Of a DNA stretch of 64,000 nt, positions 59,864-64,000 are shown piece after piece (the first letter of the stretch is position 1; each line of letters starts with the position of its first letter). The DNA comes from Actinomadura citrea (GTDB lineage: Bacteria > Actinomycetota > Actinomycetes > Streptosporangiales > Streptosporangiaceae). Made by a program: the position numbers and the translations under genes. The notes under the pieces were generated by a model, which was given only the letters and a program-made list of their open reading frames with translations, did no database searches and was not told the origin of the DNA. The stretch lies in the NCBI RefSeq assembly GCF_013409045.1, contig NZ_JACCBT010000001.1:7046669-7110668 (forward strand), written 5' to 3'.

Positions 59864-61098
59864 GGATCCCGTCCCAAGTCCGCTCGAATCATGTCGATCT
59901 CTCGTGCCACGTTGACCACGTCGCCCACGACCACGATCGCCGGGGGCCGGACATCTCCGGCGGCCATCTCGTCGGCCACCGTGCCCAGCGTCGTCGTCAG
60001 CGCCCGCTGGCCGGGGAGGGTGCCGTCCTGCACCACGGCCACCGGCGTTCCGGACGACCGACCATAGCGCATGAGGGCCGCCGCGATGAGCCCCATCCGC
60101 TCCACCGCCATGAGCAGGACGATCGTGCCGTTCGCGCGGGCCAGCGCCTCCCAGTCGACGGTCGAGTCGGGGTGCCCGGGAGGGACGTGCGCGGAGACGA
60201 CGTGGAACTCCTGCGCGACGCCCCGGTGGGTGACCGGGATGCCCGCGGCCGACGGCACGGCGACCGCGCTGGTGATGCCGGGGACGACCGTGACGGGGAC
60301 GCCGTGGCGGGCGCAGTACAGGGCCTCCTCGCCGCCGCGGCCGAACACGAACGGGTCCCCGCCCTTGAGCCGGACGACGAAGCGGCCCTGCCGCGCGTGC
60401 TCGACCAGGTACTCGTTGATGCGGTCCTGGGTGACCGTCCGGCCGTAGGGGATCTTGGCGGCGTCGACGACCTCGACGTCGGCGGCCAGTTCGTCCAGCA
60501 GCCCGCCGGGGGCGAGCCGGTCGGTGACGACGACGTCGGCCATGGCGAGCAGCTGCCGCCCGCGCACGGTGATCAGGCCCGGGTCGCCCGGCCCGCCGCC
60601 GACGAGCGCGACGCCCGCGGGCTTGGTCCGGGAGTGCCGGGACTCCAGGGCGCCGTCGCGCAGGCCCTCCACCACCGCGTCGCGGATGCCGGCGGCGCGC
60701 CGCGGGTCGCCGCCGAGCAGCACCCCGACGGTCGCGTCGCCCGCGTGCCCGCTGGCGGGCGTCCAGGCCGGGGACGACTCGGCGTCGTCGGCCCGGACGG
60801 ACCAGATCCGCGCGGCGTCGGCCTCCGCCACCACGTCGCCGTTGACCTTGGCGTCGTCGGTGACGGCCTGCACCAGCCAGGCGCCGGCGCAGTCGCCGCG
60901 CCGGTAGCCCCGACGGTGCCAGGTGATCCGGCCGCGCTCGGCGAGGCCCTCCAGGGTGGCGGTGACCGAGGGGGACACCAGGACCACCTCGGCGCCGGCG
61001 TCCAGCAGGGCGGGCACGCGGCGCTGGGCGACCCGTCCCCCGCCGACGACGAGGACGCGTCGCCCGCCGAGTCGCAGGCCTAGCAGGTACGGGGGCAC
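59860..61098 (-). CDS. cobA: Uroporphyrinogen-III C-methyltransferase fused to precorrin-2 dehydrogenase
   Basis: 412 residues. The N-terminal NAD-binding domain (about 1-110; RVLVVGGGRVAQRRVPALLD) is the CysG/Met8-type precorrin-2 dehydrogenase/ferrochelatase. The C-terminal SUMT domain (about 160-400) has VALVGGGPGDPGLITVRG, RLKGGDPFVFGRGGEE and PGITSAVAVPSAAG. It makes precorrin-2 for cobalamin and can go on to sirohydrochlorin/siroheme. cysG-type naming would also fit. It is the first gene of a coupled unit with the two dynamin-like GTPases. Confidence 0.94.
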   Translation of the reverse strand: MPPYLLGLRLGGRRVLVVGGGRVAQRRVPALLDAGAEVVLVSPSVTATLEGLAERGRITWHRRGYRRGDCAGAWLVQAVTDDAKVNGDVVAEADAARIWSVRADDAESSPAWTPASGHAGDATVGVLLGGDPRRAAGIRDAVVEGLRDGALESRHSRTKPAGVALVGGGPGDPGLITVRGRQLLAMADVVVTDRLAPGGLLDELAADVEVVDAAKIPYGRTVTQDRINEYLVEHARQGRFVVRLKGGDPFVFGRGGEEALYCARHGVPVTVVPGITSAVAVPSAAGIPVTHRGVAQEFHVVSAHVPPGHPDSTVDWEALARANGTIVLLMAVERMGLIAAALMRYGRSSGTPVAVVQDGTLPGQRALTTTLGTVADEMAAGDVRPPAIVVVGDVVNVAREIDMIRADLGRDP

Positions 61099-61132
61099 GG
61101 TGGATCTCTCGGACGCGGGTGGCGGACAGTCT

Positions 61133-61147
61133 CTTTGTGGAACAAAG
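61133..61147. promoter_or_regulatory. Inverted repeat upstream of cobA
   Basis: CTTTGT-GGA-ACAAAG, perfect 6-bp arms, 35 bp before the cobA start; an AT-rich patch that may be an operator or part of the promoter. Confidence 0.35.
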
Positions 61148-61225
61148 GTACTCGGCTCGGGGAGTCCGTGGAGAGGGGCCTCGCCCGTTCGATAGCCGAG
61201 CGTGACTCATTCCGTGATCACGTTG

Positions 61226-62305
61226 TTACGGCCGCCCGGCGTCCTTCTCGCTCACTCCGGCGGAGTCGAAGGTGGCGACCTCGTGCAGGACTCGCGCCGC
61301 GCCCTGGACCAGTGGCAACGCCAGCAGGGCACCGGTTCCCTCGCCGAGCCGCAGCTCAAGGTCGACCAGCGGCCGCAGGCCGAGGTGGTCGACGGCGGCG
61401 CCGTGACCGGGCTCGGCCGAGCGGTGCCCGGCGACGCACGCGCCGAGGGCGTCCGGGCACAGCGCGGCGGCGGCGAGGGCGGCGGCGCCGGCGATCACAC
61501 CGTCCAGGACGACGGGGACGCGCAGCGCGGCCGCACCGAGGACGAACCCGGCGATCGCGGCGTGCTCCAGCCCGCCCACGGCCGCGAGGACCTCCATCGG
61601 CGCCCTGCCGTGCCCTTCGAGGAGCCCGTGCCGGTCCAGGGCGGTGCGCACCACCTCGACCTTGTGCGCGTGGGTGGCGTCGTCGATGCCGGTCCCCCGG
61701 CCGGTGACCCGCTCGGGCGGCAGGCCGGTGAAGGCGGCGATCAGCGCGGCGGACGCGGTGGTGTTGGCGATCCCCATGTCCCCGGTGAGCAGGCACCGGG
61801 CGCCCTGCGCGTGAAGATCACGGGCGACCTCGATGCCCGTCTCGGCGGCGCGCCGCGCCTGGTCGGCGGTCATCGCGGGCCCTGCCGTCATGTCGGCGGT
61901 GCCCGGCGCGATCTTGCGGCGGAGCAGGCCGGGGGCCTCCTCCAGCTCGGTGGCGACGCCGATGTCGACCACCGTGACGGCGGCGCCGACCTGGGCGGCG
62001 AACGCGTTGACGACGGCGCCGCCGGCCAGGAAGTTGGCCACCATCTGCGCCGTGACCTCCTGCGGCCACGGGGTGACGCCCTGGGCGTGGACACCGTGGT
62101 CGGCGGCGAACACGGCGACGGCGGCGGGTTCGGGCAGCGGCGGCGGGCACTGCCCGGCGAGTCCGGCGAGCCGGACCGACACCTCCTCCAGGACGCCGAG
62201 CGACCCGGGCGGCTTGGTGAGCCGGGCCTGCAGGTCGCGTGCGTCCCGCATGGCCGCCCCGTCCGGAGGGGCGATGGAGGCGACGGTCTCCTCGATCAGG
62301 TTCAT
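61226..62305 (-). CDS. cobT: Nicotinate-nucleotide--dimethylbenzimidazole phosphoribosyltransferase
   Basis: 359 residues. It activates dimethylbenzimidazole as the alpha-ribazole phosphate for the lower ligand of cobalamin. Family segments are QARLTKPPGSLGVLE, VFAADHGVHAQGVTPWPQEVT, LLTGDMGIANTTASAAL and the C-terminal HLGLRPLVDLELRLGEGTGA, whose Glu is the catalytic base. Length is normal. It lies 28 bp after cobC on the same strand. Confidence 0.96.
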   Translation of the reverse strand: MNLIEETVASIAPPDGAAMRDARDLQARLTKPPGSLGVLEEVSVRLAGLAGQCPPPLPEPAAVAVFAADHGVHAQGVTPWPQEVTAQMVANFLAGGAVVNAFAAQVGAAVTVVDIGVATELEEAPGLLRRKIAPGTADMTAGPAMTADQARRAAETGIEVARDLHAQGARCLLTGDMGIANTTASAALIAAFTGLPPERVTGRGTGIDDATHAHKVEVVRTALDRHGLLEGHGRAPMEVLAAVGGLEHAAIAGFVLGAAALRVPVVLDGVIAGAAALAAAALCPDALGACVAGHRSAEPGHGAAVDHLGLRPLVDLELRLGEGTGALLALPLVQGAARVLHEVATFDSAGVSEKDAGRP

Positions 62306-62333
62306 GGCGTCCTTTCGGGGGGTCGTCGGGGGG

Positions 62334-63359
62334 TCAGATGCCCAGCTCGCCGAGCACGTCCAGCAGGCGGTCGTTGGACGGACGGTCGCGCACGGCGATC
62401 CGCAGCCAGTCCGGGCCGAGCCCGGGGAAGGTGTCTCCGCGCCTGACGGCGTAACCGCGCTGCCTCAGCAGGGCCCGGATGCCCAGGGCGTCCTGCACGC
62501 GGAGGCACAGGAACGACGCGCGGGCCCCGGGTACGACGTACAGGCCCCTTGCCGACAGTTCGGCGGCCAGCCGATCGCGTTCGGCGGCGAGCCCGGCGGC
62601 CCATGCCTCGCCTTCGGCGACGGCTTCGGGGGTGGAGCACGCCTCGACGGCGGCGAGCGCGGGCGTGGACACCGCCCACAGCGGCTGCGCCTCCGCCAGC
62701 CGTCCGATCATGTGGGGGTCGGCCAGGACGTACCCGGCGCGCAGTCCCGCGAGCCCCCACGTCTTGGTCAGGGAGCGGATGACCACCACTCCCGGGGGCA
62801 GCCGGGTGGCGAGGCTCTCCGGCTCGCCCGGGACGCAGTCCATGAACGCCTCGTCGACCACGACCGTCCGTCCGGGCGCGGCCAGCGCGGCGATCGCGTC
62901 GGCCGGATGCAGGACCGAGGTCGGGTTGGTCGGATTGCCGATCACGACGAGGTCGGCACCGTCCGGGACGGCCCTCGGGTCGAGGGTGAAGTCCTTCTCC
63001 AGGATCAGCCGCTCCACCTCGTGCCCGGCGGCCCGCAGCGCCGCCTCCGGCTCGGTGAACTGGGGGTGCACCACCACGGCCCGGCGCGGGGCGAGCACGC
63101 GTGCGAGCAGCACGAACGCCTCCGCGGCCCCGGCGGTGAGCAGCACCTCCCCGGCGGACCTGGCGTGCCGCGCGGCGACCGCCTTGCGGGCCGGGCGGGG
63201 GTCGGGGTAGGCGGCGAGGCCGTCGACGGACGCGCGGATCCGCTCGGCGAGCCACTCGGGAGGCGTGCCGGCGCGGACGTTGACGGCGAAGTCGGCGAGG
63301 CCGTCGCCGACCTCGGTGTCCCCGTGGTGGCGCAGGTCGACCTCGGCGGGCCCGGTCAC
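62334..63359 (-). CDS. cobC: L-threonine-O-3-phosphate decarboxylase-like aminotransferase (cobalamin)
   Basis: 341-residue fold-type I PLP enzyme of the CobC/CobD and histidinol-phosphate aminotransferase group. Residues seen are VVIGNPTNPTSVL, VVDEAFMDCVPGE and the PLP lysine in RSLTKTWGLAGLRAGY near 220; Arg in WLRIAVRD binds the carboxylate. In this setting it should make aminopropanol phosphate for the nucleotide loop. The GTG start overlaps the cobH stop (GTGA). A longer upstream frame is a shadow of cobH. Confidence 0.9.
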   Translation of the reverse strand: MTGPAEVDLRHHGDTEVGDGLADFAVNVRAGTPPEWLAERIRASVDGLAAYPDPRPARKAVAARHARSAGEVLLTAGAAEAFVLLARVLAPRRAVVVHPQFTEPEAALRAAGHEVERLILEKDFTLDPRAVPDGADLVVIGNPTNPTSVLHPADAIAALAAPGRTVVVDEAFMDCVPGEPESLATRLPPGVVVIRSLTKTWGLAGLRAGYVLADPHMIGRLAEAQPLWAVSTPALAAVEACSTPEAVAEGEAWAAGLAAERDRLAAELSARGLYVVPGARASFLCLRVQDALGIRALLRQRGYAVRRGDTFPGLGPDWLRIAVRDRPSNDRLLDVLGELGI

Positions 63360-63952
63360 GGCCGTTCCGCCTCGTAGTAGAGCAGCGCGTTGACGGCGGC
63401 GGCCGCGACCGCCGACCCGCCCTTCTCCGAGACGTTGCTGAGCTGCGGCAGCCCGCTCGCGCGCAGGGCCTCCTTGGCCTCGCAGGCGCCGACGAAGCCC
63501 ACCGGCATCCCGACCACCAGGGCGGGGCTGACCCGGCGGGCGACGATCTCGAAGATCGCCTCGGGCGCGGAGCCGACCACCCAGACCGCGCCCGGTCCCA
63601 CCTCCGAGTACGACAGCCGGACGGCCGCGGCCGACCGGGTGATGCCGGCGGCGCGCGCCATCCGGGCGGCGGCCGGGTCGGCGGCGTGGCAGACCGCCTC
63701 GCGGGCGCTGATCCCGGCGGCGGCCATGCCCTCGTCGGTGACGATCGGCGCGCCGGCGCGCAGCGCGGACCAGCCCTGGACGAGGGCCTCCTCCGTGGTC
63801 ACCAGGTCCACCGCGTACTCCAGGTCGGCGGTGGCGTGGATCACCCGCTCCGCCACCGCCCGCCACAGCGGCGGCATCGGGGACAGGTCGACGCGGGACC
63901 GGAGGACCTCATACGAGCGCACCTCGATCGGGTGGGGCCGGCGGACGGTCAA
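63356..63952 (-). CDS. cobH: Precorrin-8X methylmutase
   Basis: 198 residues. It moves the C11 methyl to C12, converting precorrin-8X to hydrogenobyrinate. Family segments are PIEVRSYEVLRSRV, RVIHATADLEYAVDL with the catalytic His, TDEGMAAAGIS, and MPVGFVGACEAKEAL near 150. The TTG start lies after GTGGAGGAG and overlaps the stop of an upstream gene by 4 bp (TTGA), so the whole cob run is coupled. Confidence 0.95.
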   Translation of the reverse strand: MTVRRPHPIEVRSYEVLRSRVDLSPMPPLWRAVAERVIHATADLEYAVDLVTTEEALVQGWSALRAGAPIVTDEGMAAAGISAREAVCHAADPAAARMARAAGITRSAAAVRLSYSEVGPGAVWVVGSAPEAIFEIVARRVSPALVVGMPVGFVGACEAKEALRASGLPQLSNVSEKGGSAVAAAAVNALLYYEAERP

Positions 63953-64000
63953 CTGCGCTCCTCCACAACTCCGGGCAAGGCGGGGATGGTCTCGATGGGG
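63949..64000 (-). CDS. 3' end of an upstream cobalamin-operon gene (partial)
   Basis: Only 16 codons and a TGA are visible (PIETIPALPGVVEERS). It overlaps cobH by 4 bp. In related genomes cobG or another corrin gene often precedes cobH, but this tail is too short to identify. Confidence 0.55.
   Translation of the reverse strand, partial: PIETIPALPGVVEERS

Noticed and set aside
59864..61210. N-terminal extension of the acidic-tailed GTPase across cobA
   Set aside because: cobA is in another frame with full domain matches; the GTPase starts at the GTG overlapping the cobA stop.
1..64000. tRNA, rRNA or tmRNA genes
   Set aside because: I looked for T-loop-like GGTTCGA words with flanking stems in the gaps and found none that fold as tRNA.

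Overview
The window is chromosomal DNA of a very high-G+C, spore-forming-type actinobacterium, most likely from the Thermomonosporaceae/Streptosporangiales (Actinomadura-like). The evidence is the codon use, with frequent GTG/TTG starts and ATGA/GTGA overlaps, a mycothiol-type DsbA homologue of mycobacterial Rv2466c, a SpoIIE-type phosphatase with a membrane Ser/Thr kinase, a pair of dynamin-like GTPases, a group II truncated globin, and a large HTH/TPR-like regulator of a kind common in these genera. The genus is an inference. I found no rRNA, tRNA, CRISPR array or prophage.

Layout. 1-4.3 kb: GABA catabolism (gabT, divergent PucR regulator, aldehyde dehydrogenase). 4.3-8.5 kb: esterase, an unknown two-helix membrane protein, a membrane protein, and a MerR/short-chain dehydrogenase pair with a clear MerR-type promoter. 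8.5-12.2 kb: methyltransferase, fused acyl-CoA carboxyltransferase, amidase. 12.2-17.2 kb: signalling block (orphan histidine kinase, Ser/Thr kinase, SpoIIE phosphatase, a small basic protein) and rpiB. 17.2-22.0 kb: disordered-tail membrane protein, CooC-like ATPase and a CbiMNQO cobalt/nickel importer. 22.1-33.6 kb: DsbA-like oxidoreductase, pepN, a cysteine-cluster protein, malQ, amidase, NERD protein, ilvD, DUF1330. 33.6-39.0 kb: FmdB, HNH nuclease, a solitary tnpB element inserted just upstream of a prolyl oligopeptidase-methyltransferase pair. 38.9-39.3 kb: a gene-free stretch with a duplicated ~81-bp repeat. 39.3-42.3 kb: GNAT, HTH regulator and a divergent small protein. 42.5-48.5 kb: MscS channel, globin, GH13 glucosidase, secreted S37 peptidase, GNAT, thioesterase. 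48.5-51.4 kb: glucarate catabolism. 51.5-54.6 kb: EttA and a diguanylate cyclase. 54.6-55.5 kb: gene-free, with a 14-bp minisatellite. 55.5-64 kb: ssb, two dynamin-like GTPases, then cobalamin/siroheme genes (cobA/cysG, cobT, cobC, cobH and the tail of one more).

How the genes work together. Cobalt uptake at 19-22 kb and corrin genes at 60-64 kb serve cobalamin synthesis from separate loci. GabT plus the aldehyde dehydrogenase would take GABA to succinate. Glucarate dehydratase plus the 2,5-dioxovalerate dehydrogenase cover the first and last steps of glucarate breakdown, but the middle enzyme is not here. The most unusual items are the 14-bp minisatellite beside ssb, the duplicated repeat with 15-bp inverted ends, the solitary intact TnpB with its predicted guide-RNA end, the dynamin pair translationally coupled to cobA, and several conserved proteins without known function.
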